A stretch of 64,000 nucleotides of DNA from Thalassobaculum_A sp040219215. Its GTDB lineage: Bacteria > Pseudomonadota > Alphaproteobacteria > Thalassobaculales > Thalassobaculaceae. The position numbers and the translations under genes are program-made. This document shows, one piece after another, positions 1 through 8,340 of the stretch (its first letter is position 1; every line of letters starts with the position of its first letter). The stretch covers positions 124,001-188,000 of the forward strand of contig NZ_JAVJSX010000008.1 in NCBI RefSeq assembly GCF_040219215.1, read 5' to 3'. Below the pieces are notes generated by a model. The model was not told where the DNA came from and did not search any database. It worked only from the letters and a program-made list of their open reading frames with translations.

Positions 1-36
1 CACGTCGTCGAGCGTCCAATGCAAGTCAGGCTTCAC
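1..36 (-). CDS. 5' end of an unidentified gene, cut by the window edge
   Basis: Reading leftward on the minus strand, a GTG codon (34-36) follows a purine-rich ribosome site (GGGAGAGGAAG, about four bases away). It opens a frame beginning M-K-P-D-L-H-W-T-L-D-D-V that runs off the window. It lies about 160 bases after deoC in the same direction, so it is probably the next gene of the nucleoside salvage operon. Twelve residues are too few to name a family. The good Shine-Dalgarno match is the main support. Confidence 0.45.
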   Translation of the reverse strand, partial: MKPDLHWTLDDV

Positions 37-86
37 GGCACTTCCTCTCCCTGATGCGGTTGGGTCAAGGGACGTCCCTCGGGCGC

Positions 87-113
87 CGGGCGACGCGCAG
101 CCGGCGTCGCCCG
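87..113. terminator. 10-bp perfect hairpin after deoC
   Basis: The arms CGGGCGACGC (87-96) and GCGTCGCCCG (104-113) are perfectly complementary around a 7-base loop. The hairpin lies between the deoC stop and the start of the next minus-strand gene. No T-run follows on either strand, so it may be a processing or attenuation hairpin rather than a true intrinsic terminator. Confidence 0.4.
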
Positions 114-195
114 AAACCCGGTTACAGGTGTGGTAACCCCCGTAGCCGTTCAATGGTGCCGGATTCGATGAAAAATCGGAACCGGTGAACGCGCG

Positions 196-963
196 TCAGT
201 AACCGCTGCGCGCCGCCGGCCCGGCCGCCGACTGGCCCAGTGTCGTCAGCAGATCGCGCAGCAGGCCGCTCGCACCGAACCGGAAGCGATCGGGCGTCGC
301 CGTGCCGCCGAGCACCCGGTCGGCCAGCCGCAGGTAGGCGGCATCCTGGGCCGTGTTGCGAACCCCGCCGGCGACCTTGACGCCGACCGGACGGCCGGCA
401 CCGACGGCGCAGTCCAGCAACAGGTGGGCGGACTCCAGAGTTGCCGCAACCGGGGTCTTGCCGGTCGACGTTTTCAGGAAGTCGGCACCGGCCTCGATCG
501 CCACGGTCGCTGCGGAAACGATTGCCCCGGTAGTCATCAGCCGTCCGGTCTCCAGGATGACCTTGAGTGTGCGATCGCCGGTCGCCTCGCGCGCCGCGTC
601 CAGGACCGCTCGTGCCGCGGCATGACGTCCGGACAGCCACGCCTGGTAGGGCAGCACCACGTCGATCTCGTCGGCGCCATCCGCCACCGCCGCGCGCGTC
701 TCCACCGCCACGGAGGCGGCATCCTCCCGTCCGTGCGGAAAATTGACGACCGTGCAGATTTTCACGCCGGATCCTTCCAGCGCGCGCCGGCATTGCGCGA
801 CGAACGGTGCATAGACGCACACCGCCGCCACAGGACCGGCCGGGGTGACGGCACGAGCGCACAGCTCGGCGATGATCGCGTCGGTGTCGTCGTCGTTCAG
901 CGAGGTGAGATCCAGGCAGGCGATTGCGCGTGCGGCGGCGGCGCGCAGGGTATCAGGCGTCAT
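196..963 (-). CDS. deoC: deoxyribose-phosphate aldolase
   Basis: This 255-residue class I aldolase cleaves 2-deoxyribose 5-phosphate into glyceraldehyde 3-phosphate and acetaldehyde, the last step of deoxynucleoside catabolism. The Schiff-base lysine is K164 in FLKTSTGK. The second active-site lysine is K196 in VGVKVAGG, and the acidic residue is D101 in DEIDVVL. Length and motif order are normal for DeoC. Its ATG lies inside the end of the purine-nucleoside phosphorylase gene (11-base overlap), so the two are probably translationally coupled. It is late in the operon that begins with the BMP nucleoside-binding protein, which fits its role in using imported deoxynucleosides. Confidence 0.95.
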   Translation of the reverse strand: MTPDTLRAAAARAIACLDLTSLNDDDTDAIIAELCARAVTPAGPVAAVCVYAPFVAQCRRALEGSGVKICTVVNFPHGREDAASVAVETRAAVADGADEIDVVLPYQAWLSGRHAAARAVLDAAREATGDRTLKVILETGRLMTTGAIVSAATVAIEAGADFLKTSTGKTPVAATLESAHLLLDCAVGAGRPVGVKVAGGVRNTAQDAAYLRLADRVLGGTATPDRFRFGASGLLRDLLTTLGQSAAGPAARSGY

Positions 964-1789
964 CGGTCCATCCGGTGAGGAAACGGGTCAGCAGCCGGGT
1001 CAGGTCGCCGGCCATGGCCGAGCCCTGGGTCATGGTCTCGGTGTGGTCCAGGGCCGAGCCGGCGACCATGCCGGCGGCCAGGTTGGTGATGCCGGAGATC
1101 GCGGCAACCCGCACCCCCATGTGGCGCAGGGCAATGGTCTCCGGCACCGTCGACATGCCGACCGCGTCGGCGCCGAGGGTGCGGAACGCGCGGATCTCGG
1201 CGGGGGTTTCGAAGCTCGGGCCGATCACCCAGTGATAGATGCCTTCGGCCAGGTCGATTCTCTCCGCGGCTGCCGCCGCAGCCAGCCGGTCACGCAGTTC
1301 GGGATCGTAGGCGGCGCTCATGTCGAAGAAGCGCTGGCCGAGGGCCGGCTCGTTCGGGCCGACCAGCGGATTCAGGCCGGTGCCGTTGATGTGGTCGGTG
1401 ATCAGCATCAGCCGGCCGGGCCCGACCTCGGTGCGCAGGCTGCCGGCCGCGTTGGTCAGGATGATCACGGTGCAGCCGAGCCGGGCCAGGGTCCGGACCG
1501 GCCGGACCACATCGGCCATCCGATGGCCCTCATAGGCGTGGGCGCGGCCCTGCAGCACGGCGACCGGCACGGAACCGAGCGTGCCGAGGCGCAATCGCCC
1601 GGCATGGCTGGCGACCCCGGGCTTGGGGAAGCCCGGTATTTCGCCGTAGGGGATGTCCACCGCATCGGCCACCGCGTCGGCCACGCCGCCCAGCCCGGAG
1701 CCGAGCACGACGCCGACCTGTGGGGCGACGCCGGGTGAGGCGGCCCGGATTGCGGCGACGGCGGCGTCGAGGGCGTGGATCTCGGACAT
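953..1789 (-). CDS. purine-nucleoside phosphorylase (trimeric class)
   Basis: Phosphorolysis of purine (deoxy)nucleosides gives the free base and (deoxy)ribose 1-phosphate. The 278-residue protein shows the family motifs in order: GSGLG (30-34), GRAHAYEGH (81-89), TNAAGS (112-117), the base-binding glutamate in PSFETPAE (about 194), and GMSTVPE followed by SGITN with N236. An Asn at that position is typical of enzymes that prefer 6-oxopurines such as guanine and hypoxanthine. Two ATGs are adjacent (1790-1792 and 1787-1789). I chose the second because AAGGAG lies five bases upstream of it; the first would add one Met and sit too close. The upstream permease stop overlaps these ATGs, so the genes are coupled. 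Confidence 0.93.
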   Translation of the reverse strand: MSEIHALDAAVAAIRAASPGVAPQVGVVLGSGLGGVADAVADAVDIPYGEIPGFPKPGVASHAGRLRLGTLGSVPVAVLQGRAHAYEGHRMADVVRPVRTLARLGCTVIILTNAAGSLRTEVGPGRLMLITDHINGTGLNPLVGPNEPALGQRFFDMSAAYDPELRDRLAAAAAAERIDLAEGIYHWVIGPSFETPAEIRAFRTLGADAVGMSTVPETIALRHMGVRVAAISGITNLAAGMVAGSALDHTETMTQGSAMAGDLTRLLTRFLTGWTDDA

Positions 1790-2763
1790 CATCGCTCCTT
1801 CACATAGGGCACGCCGATGGCTTTTGGAGCCACCGCCTTGCCGATGAAGCCGGCCAGCAGGATCACCGTCAGCGCGTAGGGAAGCGCCTGGATCAGCGCC
1901 ACCGGCGCTTGGCCGATGCCCGGCAGCTCGATGCCCTGCAGGCGGGTGGCGACCGCGTCGAGGAAGCCGAACAGCAGGCAGGCCAGGAGCGCCGGCACCG
2001 GCCGCCACTTGCCGAAGATCAGGGCGGCGAGCGCGATGTAGCCCTTGCCTGCGGTCATGTCGCGCACGAACCCGGCCGACTGGCCGATCGACAGATAGGC
2101 GCCGGCGATCCCGCACAGCATCCCGGTGATCAGCACGGCGCGGTAGCGCAGCAGCTCCACCGATACCCCGGCGGTGTCGACGGCGGCCGGGGTCTCGCCG
2201 ACGGCGCGCAGGCGCAGGCCGAACCGGGTGCGGTAGACCACCCACCAGGTGGCCGGCACGGCGGCAAGCGCCACGTACACCAGCAGGTTATGGCCGCTGA
2301 TCAGCTCGTGATATAGGTCGCCAAGCCAGGGGATGTCGTGCAGCGTATCGGCGAACGGCAGCTCGATCGGGCCGAACCGGGCGGCTTGGCTGAGCGGCGG
2401 TGTCTGGCCGCCCTGGTCGAACCAGGCGATGCCCAGCACCACGGTCAGGCCGGCGACCATGACGTTGATTGCGACGCCGCTGACCACCTGGTTGCCGCGA
2501 TAGGTGATGCAAGCCAGCCCGTGCAGCAACGCCAGGCTGCTCGATACCGCGATGGCCACCGCAAGGCCGACCCAGGCCGAACCGGTGACGGCGGCGGCGG
2601 CGGCGGCGGCGAACGCGCCGGCCAGCATCTTGCCTTCCAGCCCGATGTCGACGATGCCGGAGCGTTCGCTGAACAGCCCGGCCATCGACGCCAGGATCAA
2701 CGGCGCCGCCACCCGGATGGTGGCGTCGAGGGTCAGGACGACCAGCAGCCAGGTATCGGTCAT
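1789..2763 (-). CDS. nucleoside ABC transporter permease (second subunit)
   Basis: This 324-residue integral membrane protein belongs to the branched-chain-type permease superfamily used by Bmp/Nup nucleoside importers. It has about eight to ten hydrophobic segments. The family signature near the N-terminus reads LFSERSGIVDIGLEGKML, and a cytoplasmic coupling stretch reads GLRLRAVGETPAAVDTAG. The ATG at 2763 overlaps the stop of the first permease in an ATGA arrangement, so longer upstream extensions of this frame are not used. It should pair with the preceding permease, the double ATPase and the BMP binding protein. Confidence 0.9.
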   Translation of the reverse strand: MTDTWLLVVLTLDATIRVAAPLILASMAGLFSERSGIVDIGLEGKMLAGAFAAAAAAAVTGSAWVGLAVAIAVSSSLALLHGLACITYRGNQVVSGVAINVMVAGLTVVLGIAWFDQGGQTPPLSQAARFGPIELPFADTLHDIPWLGDLYHELISGHNLLVYVALAAVPATWWVVYRTRFGLRLRAVGETPAAVDTAGVSVELLRYRAVLITGMLCGIAGAYLSIGQSAGFVRDMTAGKGYIALAALIFGKWRPVPALLACLLFGFLDAVATRLQGIELPGIGQAPVALIQALPYALTVILLAGFIGKAVAPKAIGVPYVKER

Positions 2764-3863
2764 CGCCCAGTCTCCGGGCTGAGCCGCCGCCACAACCGCA
2801 GGGCCAGCGGGTGCATCATGTAGGCCAGCGCGCCGGAGAACAGGATGACCAGTCCCTGGATCACCACCACCAGGTCGCGGGTGATGCCCTCGAACTCGAA
2901 GTCCAGCTCGGTGCCGCCCTGGTACAGGGCGCCGAACAGCAGGCTGGCCAGCACGATGCCGACCGGATGGCCGCGTCCCATCAGGGCGACCGCAATTCCG
3001 GTGAACCCGTAGCCGGCGGTGAAGTTCAGCAGCAGCCGGTGGTGAACGCCGAGCAACTCGTTGATGCCGACGAAGCCAGCCAGCGCGCCGGACACGCACA
3101 TGGTGCCGACGATCACCAGCTTCGGGTCGATCCCGCCGTATACCGCGGCGCTCTCGTTGGCGCCGACCGTGCGGATCGCGTAGCCCCAGCGGGTGCGGTT
3201 GATCAGCAGCCAGACGAACACGCAGGCGAGCGCCGCCCACAGGATCGACAGGTTCAGCGGCGACCGGGCGATCGTGATGCCGACGCCGGCCAGCACCTCG
3301 TGCAGGAACGGCATCCAGGCGGCCTCGCCGAACACCCGGCTTTCCGGTGACATCTGGCCGGGATGGATCAGCACGTTGACCATCAGGTGCACCATCAGCG
3401 CCGAGGCCAGGAAGTTGAACATGATGGTGGTGATGACGACGTGGCTGCCGCGGTGCGCCTGCAGCCAGCCCGGCAGGAACGCCCAGGCAGCACCGAACAG
3501 TCCCGACGCCGCCATCGCGACCGGGATCAGCATCCAGGCGGGCAGCGCGCCGTCGAGGCTGAGCGCGGCCAGTCCCGCCCCCAGTCCGCCGATGTAGGCC
3601 TGACCCTCGCCGCCGATGTTGAACAGGCCGGCGTGAAACGCCACGGCGACGGCGAGCCCGGTGAACACCAGGTTGGTCGCGTAGTAGAGGGTGTAGCCGA
3701 TCGCCTCTTCGTACCCGACCGCGCCGGTGACCAGTACGGACAGGGCGTCAAGCGGGTTCTCGCCGGCGACCAGCACGACCAGCCCGGCGACCAGGAAGGC
3801 CAGCAGGATGTTGACGGCCGGGATCACTCCGACGTCGATCCAGCGCGGCAGGTCACGGTTCAC
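2760..3863 (-). CDS. nucleoside ABC transporter permease (first subunit)
   Basis: This 367-residue membrane protein is the longer partner of a Bmp-type permease pair. The signature FHAGLFNIGGEGQAYIG lies near residues 77-93, and the coupling region contains AIRTVGANESAAVYGGI. The start is a GTG (3861-3863) with AGAGG seven bases upstream; an in-frame stop further upstream limits alternatives. The gene is separated by 39 bases from the dGTPase gene that interrupts the usual ATPase-permease order, and it overlaps the second permease by four bases. Confidence 0.9.
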   Translation of the reverse strand: MNRDLPRWIDVGVIPAVNILLAFLVAGLVVLVAGENPLDALSVLVTGAVGYEEAIGYTLYYATNLVFTGLAVAVAFHAGLFNIGGEGQAYIGGLGAGLAALSLDGALPAWMLIPVAMAASGLFGAAWAFLPGWLQAHRGSHVVITTIMFNFLASALMVHLMVNVLIHPGQMSPESRVFGEAAWMPFLHEVLAGVGITIARSPLNLSILWAALACVFVWLLINRTRWGYAIRTVGANESAAVYGGIDPKLVIVGTMCVSGALAGFVGINELLGVHHRLLLNFTAGYGFTGIAVALMGRGHPVGIVLASLLFGALYQGGTELDFEFEGITRDLVVVIQGLVILFSGALAYMMHPLALRLWRRLSPETGR

Positions 3864-3902
3864 AGTCGGCCCTCTGGCGCAAACTCGGACACGATCGCTT
3901 CA

Positions 3903-5210
3903 TCACAACTCGTCGGTGCTGTTGCCGTAGCCGGGCTCGAACAGGCGTCGCCATACCCGTTCGGCGTAGGCGTCGGTCATGCCGGCGATGTAGTCGCAGA
4001 CCCGCCGCCGCACGCTGTCATGCTGGTCCAGGTCCTCCCAGAACGAGCGGGGAATCAATTCCTCCGGCGCGGTCAGGAACTCGTCGAACATCGCGCCGAT
4101 CAGCCGGCGGCCCTTGCGGCGCAGCTGCACGACTTCGGCCGATCGGACCACCTGGCGCTGGGTGAACTCCATCAGGAAGTTGCAGAACGCCCGAGCCTTG
4201 GTCGGCAGGGTCGCGTTCCATCGCAGCAGCGGATGGCTGAGCCCGTCGACCTCGACCAGGGCGACGTGGGTGACAAAGAAGTTGACCAGGGCCGAGATCG
4301 CCTGTTTGCGCTCGTGGCTGGCGGTCGAGAACAGCTGGGCCTGCAGCGTGTCGCCGTCCATCGCGAGGCCGAGCCGGCCAAGTGCCGCGAAATCGACCGC
4401 CGGGCCGGCGGCGCGCAGGGCGGCGGCGAACTGGTCGCGGGTCACCATGTGGCGGCCGATCACGTCTTCCAGGTCGTGCACCGCGTAGGCGATGTCGTCG
4501 GCGCAGTCCATGATCGAGCAGTCGAACGACTTGAACCGCGCCCGCCCGGATGCGTCCAGCGACGTGAAGGCATCGCGGTCGGCCGGCGAGAACGGGTCCA
4601 GGATCCAGTCGACGGTGCTGCGCTCGGTGTCCATGTAGCACTTCGGCGGCCGGTCGCTGGCCGGGTCGGTTCGCGACCGCACGGCCGAATATGGCACCGG
4701 GTATTTCAGCACGGCCAGCAGCAGGCGGCGGGTCGGGTTCAGGCCCAGGCCCTTGGCCCGGTACTTTTCCAGCCGGGTCAGCACCCGCAGGGTCTGCCCG
4801 TTGCCCTCGAACCCGTCGTCGTCCTTCATCTTGGCGTGGATCGCGATCTCGCCGTCGTGGCCGTAGGGCGGATGGCCGAGGTCGTGCGCGTGGCAGGCCG
4901 CCAGCACCAACGACCGGTCGGGCAGCCAGGCCTTGGCTTCGGGGTCGTCGATGGTGCGCGACAGTTTCAGCAGGACGCCCTCGCCGATCTGTCCGACCTC
5001 GATGGAATGGGTCAGCCGGGTGCGATGGAAATCGCCCTCGCTGGCGCCCATCACCTGCGTCTTGCCCTGAAGGCGGCGGAACGCGGATGAATGAATCACC
5101 CGGCCCTTGTCGCGCTCGAACGGGTTGCGCACGTCGTCCGGCCGCCCGGGTTCCGGATGATGCCGCTCCCCGAAGCGCTCGGATGGCGCGAAGCCGACCG
5201 GCGCGGTCAT
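3903..5210 (-). CDS. dgt: HD-domain dGTP triphosphohydrolase
   Basis: The family hydrolyses dGTP (sometimes other dNTPs) to the deoxynucleoside and triphosphate. The 435-residue protein has the HD metal ligands in order: H68 in RLTHSIEV, H109-D110 in CHAHDLGHPP, and D238/D239 in DCADDIAYAVHDLEDV. The N-terminal R-I/V-x-HSSAFRRLQGKTQV element is also typical of Dgt. Its ATG overlaps the stop of the transporter ATPase in ATGA, and the first permease follows after 39 bases, so it is embedded in the nucleoside uptake operon. Its product, deoxyguanosine, is a substrate for the phosphorylase encoded downstream. Exact nucleotide preference cannot be read from the sequence. Confidence 0.92.
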   Translation of the reverse strand: MTAPVGFAPSERFGERHHPEPGRPDDVRNPFERDKGRVIHSSAFRRLQGKTQVMGASEGDFHRTRLTHSIEVGQIGEGVLLKLSRTIDDPEAKAWLPDRSLVLAACHAHDLGHPPYGHDGEIAIHAKMKDDDGFEGNGQTLRVLTRLEKYRAKGLGLNPTRRLLLAVLKYPVPYSAVRSRTDPASDRPPKCYMDTERSTVDWILDPFSPADRDAFTSLDASGRARFKSFDCSIMDCADDIAYAVHDLEDVIGRHMVTRDQFAAALRAAGPAVDFAALGRLGLAMDGDTLQAQLFSTASHERKQAISALVNFFVTHVALVEVDGLSHPLLRWNATLPTKARAFCNFLMEFTQRQVVRSAEVVQLRRKGRRLIGAMFDEFLTAPEELIPRSFWEDLDQHDSVRRRVCDYIAGMTDAYAERVWRRLFEPGYGNSTDEL

Positions 5211-6823
5211 GACCGCATCTCCTCAAGGGTCACGTTTGCCATCATCAGGCCCAGCGTGCGCTCGTCGGCTTGATCCGCCAACAGCTCGCCGACCAGCCGC
5301 CCGCCGCACACCGCCAGAATGCGGTCGGACAGGCTCATGATCTCGTCGAGCTCGACCGAGACCAGCAGGATGGCGGCGCCGGCGTCGCGCATGGCGACCA
5401 GCTGCCGGTGGATGAACTCGATGGCGCCGATGTCGACGCCCCGGGTCGGCTGGCCGATCAGCAGCAGCTTCGGCGCGCCGTCCAGCTCGCGGCCCAATAC
5501 CAGCTTCTGCTGGTTGCCGCCGGAGAACAGCGATCCGCGCAGGTGCGGATCGGTCGGTCGCACGTCGAATGCCTGCATCTTGGCCGCGCAATTGGCGTAG
5601 ACCGCGTCGTAGTCCATGAGCCAGCGCCCGTTGTAGGCCACGCTGTCGTGGCGGCCGAGTATCGCGCTCTCGGCGGCTTCGAACGGCATCACCATGCCCA
5701 TGCGGTGACGGTCCTCCGGCACGTGGCCGACGCCGGCGGCGCGCACGGTGCGTGGGTCGGACGGCCGACCCGCGGTGATCTCCAATTCGCCGATCCGGAT
5801 CCGGCCGCCGGCGATCGGGCGGATCCCGGCCAGCGCCTCCAGCAGCTCGCTCTGTCCGTTGCCGGATACCCCCGCCAGCCCGACGATCTCGCCGGCGGCG
5901 ACGGTGAAACTCATCCCGTCGACTCGGGTGATGCCGTCGACATCAACGATGCGCAGATCCTCGACCGCCAGCACCGGGGTACCGGGCGTGGCCGGCGCCT
6001 TGTCGACCTGGAACAGCACCTTGCGGCCGACCATCAGCTCAGCCAGTTCCTCGCGACTGGTCTCGGCGGTCGGCTGGTGCGCCACCATCTCGCCACGGCG
6101 CATCACAGATACCGTATCGGTGACCGCCAGAATCTCGCGCAGCTTGTGGGTGATCAGGATGACCGTGACGCCTTCGCCCTTGAGCGAGCGCAGGATCTCG
6201 AACAGCCGGTCGGTTTCCTGCGGCGTCAGCACGCCGGTCGGCTCGTCCAGGATCAGGATCCGGGCACCCCGGTACAGCGCCTTCAGGATCTCGACGCGCT
6301 GCTGCAGGCCGACCGGCAGGTCGCCGACCAGCGCGTCGGGATCGACCTCCAGGCCGTAGTCGCGCTCCAGCCGCTCCAGCTCTGCACGCGCCGCCGTTCG
6401 CCCTTTGGCCAGCAGCATCGCGCCCTCGGCGCCGAGCATCACGTTCTCCAGAACCGTGAAGGTCGGGACCAGCATGAAATGCTGGTGCACCATCCCGACC
6501 CCGCAGGCGATGGCGTCGGCGGCGTCATGGATCGAGACGACCCTGCCGTCGATCCGGATCTCGCCGGAATCGGCTTCGTAGAAGCCATACAGGATGCTCA
6601 TCAGGGTCGATTTTCCGGCACCGTTCTCGCCGACGATGCCGTGGATGGCACCGGCCGCGACGGTCATCGACACGTCGCGGTTGGCGTGAACGGCACCGAA
6701 CCGCTTGCTGATGCCGATCAACTCGATGGCCGGCACGGCGTCCGTGCCGGCATCACCGGATGCAACCGGGGCCGGACGCGCACGATCACCCGCGGCAGTT
6801 CCGGCCCCGATTCCATCCGTCAT
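5207..6823 (-). CDS. nucleoside ABC transporter, double ATP-binding subunit
   Basis: This 538-residue protein fuses two ABC ATPase domains. Domain 1 has Walker A GENGAGKST (about 65-73), the degenerate signature LPVGLQQRVEIL and Walker B ILILDEPT. Domain 2 has the altered P-loop GVSGNGQSELL, a good signature LFSGGNQQK and the Walker B region LLLIGQPTRGVD with Gln in place of the catalytic Glu. Such asymmetry is normal for the sugar/nucleoside importer ATPases of this class. The N-terminal 30 residues are Ala/Gly/Asp rich and likely disordered. The next gene upstream is the BMP binding protein; the stop codon overlaps the dgt start. Confidence 0.93.
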   Translation of the reverse strand: MTDGIGAGTAAGDRARPAPVASGDAGTDAVPAIELIGISKRFGAVHANRDVSMTVAAGAIHGIVGENGAGKSTLMSILYGFYEADSGEIRIDGRVVSIHDAADAIACGVGMVHQHFMLVPTFTVLENVMLGAEGAMLLAKGRTAARAELERLERDYGLEVDPDALVGDLPVGLQQRVEILKALYRGARILILDEPTGVLTPQETDRLFEILRSLKGEGVTVILITHKLREILAVTDTVSVMRRGEMVAHQPTAETSREELAELMVGRKVLFQVDKAPATPGTPVLAVEDLRIVDVDGITRVDGMSFTVAAGEIVGLAGVSGNGQSELLEALAGIRPIAGGRIRIGELEITAGRPSDPRTVRAAGVGHVPEDRHRMGMVMPFEAAESAILGRHDSVAYNGRWLMDYDAVYANCAAKMQAFDVRPTDPHLRGSLFSGGNQQKLVLGRELDGAPKLLLIGQPTRGVDIGAIEFIHRQLVAMRDAGAAILLVSVELDEIMSLSDRILAVCGGRLVGELLADQADERTLGLMMANVTLEEMRS

Positions 6824-6854
6824 GGCATGCTTCCGTCCGTGTCGGTTGCCTCGA

Positions 6855-7868
6855 TCAGCCCGGGCAGGAATTGTCCGCCATGTAGTCGTGGACCTTGATC
6901 GAGCCGTCGACGATGCCTGCTTTGGCCTTCTCGACCGCGGCCTTCATGTCGGCGGTAATCAGCTTCTTGTTGTGCTCGTCCAGCGCCCAGTCGATACCGC
7001 CCTCGGCGAGGCCCAGCACCTGCACGCCGGTCTTGTAGTCACCGCCCTTGGCATCCATGAACGCCTTGTATGCCGCGACGTCGACGCGCTTCAGCATCGA
7101 GGTCAGCATGGTGCCCGGGTGCAGGTAGTTCTGGTTGCTGTCGACGCCGATCGCCAGCTTGCCGCTGTCGGCGGCTGCCTGGTAGACGCCGAGGCCGGTG
7201 CCGCCGGCCGCCGCGTACACCACGTCGGCGCCACGGTCGAACTGGCTGCGGGCCAGCTCACCGCCCTTGGTCGGATCGTTCCAGGCTGACGGCGTGGTGC
7301 CGGTCATGTTCTGGTAAACTTCAGCATCGGCCTTGGCGTGCTTGACGCCCTGGACGTAGCCGCAGGCGAAGCGCCGGATCAGCGGAATGTCCATGCCGCC
7401 GACGAAGCCGACCTTGCCGGTCTTCGACGCCATCGCCGCCAGCACGCCGACCAGGAACGAGCCTTCCTGTTCCTTGAACACCACCGAGCGCACGTTCGGC
7501 AGATCGACGACCGCGTCGATGATGGCGAACCGGGTCTTGGGATGGTCCTTGGCGACCTTCTCGATCGCCGGGGCCTGGGCGAAGCCGACGCCCAGCACCG
7601 GGTCGGCGCCCTTGCTGGCCATCCGGGCCAGCGCCTGCTCGCGCTGGGTCTCGTTGGTGACCTCGAACTCCCGGTACTTGATGCCGGTCTCGGCCTTGAA
7701 CTTCTCGACGCCGTTGTAGACGCCTTCGTTGAAGCTCTTGTCGAACTTGCCGCCCATGTCGAAGACCACGGCCGGTTCGATCTCGGCCGCCGTCACCAGG
7801 CTGGTGGTTGCAACCAGTGTCAGTGCCAGGGTGGCACCCAGAACGCGCTTGCCAATTCGCTTGTTCAT
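6855..7868 (-). CDS. BMP-family nucleoside-binding periplasmic protein
   Basis: This 337-residue substrate-binding protein has a Sec signal peptide (basic MNKRIGKR, hydrophobic core, probable cleavage near VTAA at 25-28) and no lipobox cysteine, so it should be soluble in the periplasm. Family landmarks include the N-terminal GGKFDKSFNEGVYNG, the central GFVGGMDIPLIRRFACGY and the later GVDSNQNYLHPG. BMP/PnrA proteins bind nucleosides, and the downstream phosphorylase and aldolase agree with that. As first gene of a seven-gene run it probably carries the operon promoter in the 130-base divergent region 7869-7998, where I find no convincing riboswitch or sigma70 match. Confidence 0.93.
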   Translation of the reverse strand: MNKRIGKRVLGATLALTLVATTSLVTAAEIEPAVVFDMGGKFDKSFNEGVYNGVEKFKAETGIKYREFEVTNETQREQALARMASKGADPVLGVGFAQAPAIEKVAKDHPKTRFAIIDAVVDLPNVRSVVFKEQEGSFLVGVLAAMASKTGKVGFVGGMDIPLIRRFACGYVQGVKHAKADAEVYQNMTGTTPSAWNDPTKGGELARSQFDRGADVVYAAAGGTGLGVYQAAADSGKLAIGVDSNQNYLHPGTMLTSMLKRVDVAAYKAFMDAKGGDYKTGVQVLGLAEGGIDWALDEHNKKLITADMKAAVEKAKAGIVDGSIKVHDYMADNSCPG

Positions 7869-7998
7869 GCTCGATCCCCGTTGAAGCTCCCTTTGTCCGC
7901 CACGACGGCGGTTTGCGGGTTAATCTAAGCCAATCCGACGTCTGTTCCCAGCACCGAACCTGCACCAACGCTTGAATATCAACCCCCGGAGGGGCCCG

Positions 7999-8340
7999 AT
8001 GCCCGAAGCCCGCCTGAAGTCGCAGGTGATCATCCAGTCGACGATTCGCCGCGCGTCGATGCGTGGCGTCGCGGCAACCGTGGTGCGGCGTGGCGATCCG
8101 GATGCCGGGGCGATCTATGTCATCCTGAATCGCGGACGCGAGGTCGGGTGCACGGTGCTGGCTCCGACCCGCGACTACGACCGGGACCTGACGTGGTGGC
8201 GCGCCGCGACCGGCGAGGATCCGGTATCGGAAGCCGACGCCGAGGCCTATCTTGAGCGCGAGCGGCGCGTCGATCCGGACCTCTGGGTCCTGGAGATCGA
8301 GGACCGCGATGGCTGGAACCCTTTCGAGGAAGAAGCATGA
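7999..8340 (+). CDS. DUF1491 family protein
   Basis: This 113-residue protein of unknown function is typical of alphaproteobacteria. It begins with RLKSQVIIQSTIRRASMRGV and has the recognisable AAVVRRGDPDAGAIYVILNR-type core. The C-terminus is acidic and ends in a W-N-P-F element. The ATG follows GGAGGGGCCCG, and its stop overlaps the start of the aconitase X large subunit (ATGA), so the three plus-strand genes form one transcription unit. No function is established for the family. Confidence 0.85.
   Translation: MPEARLKSQVIIQSTIRRASMRGVAATVVRRGDPDAGAIYVILNRGREVGCTVLAPTRDYDRDLTWWRAATGEDPVSEADAEAYLERERRVDPDLWVLEIEDRDGWNPFEEEA

Noticed and set aside
3363..5090. A 575-codon plus-strand frame over the dGTPase and permease genes
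   Set aside because: It lies opposite well-supported genes and shows no recognisable domain.
7869..7998. Purine-type riboswitch before the nucleoside-binding protein gene
   Set aside because: The leader lacks the conserved purine-aptamer core; I could not fold a convincing three-way junction.
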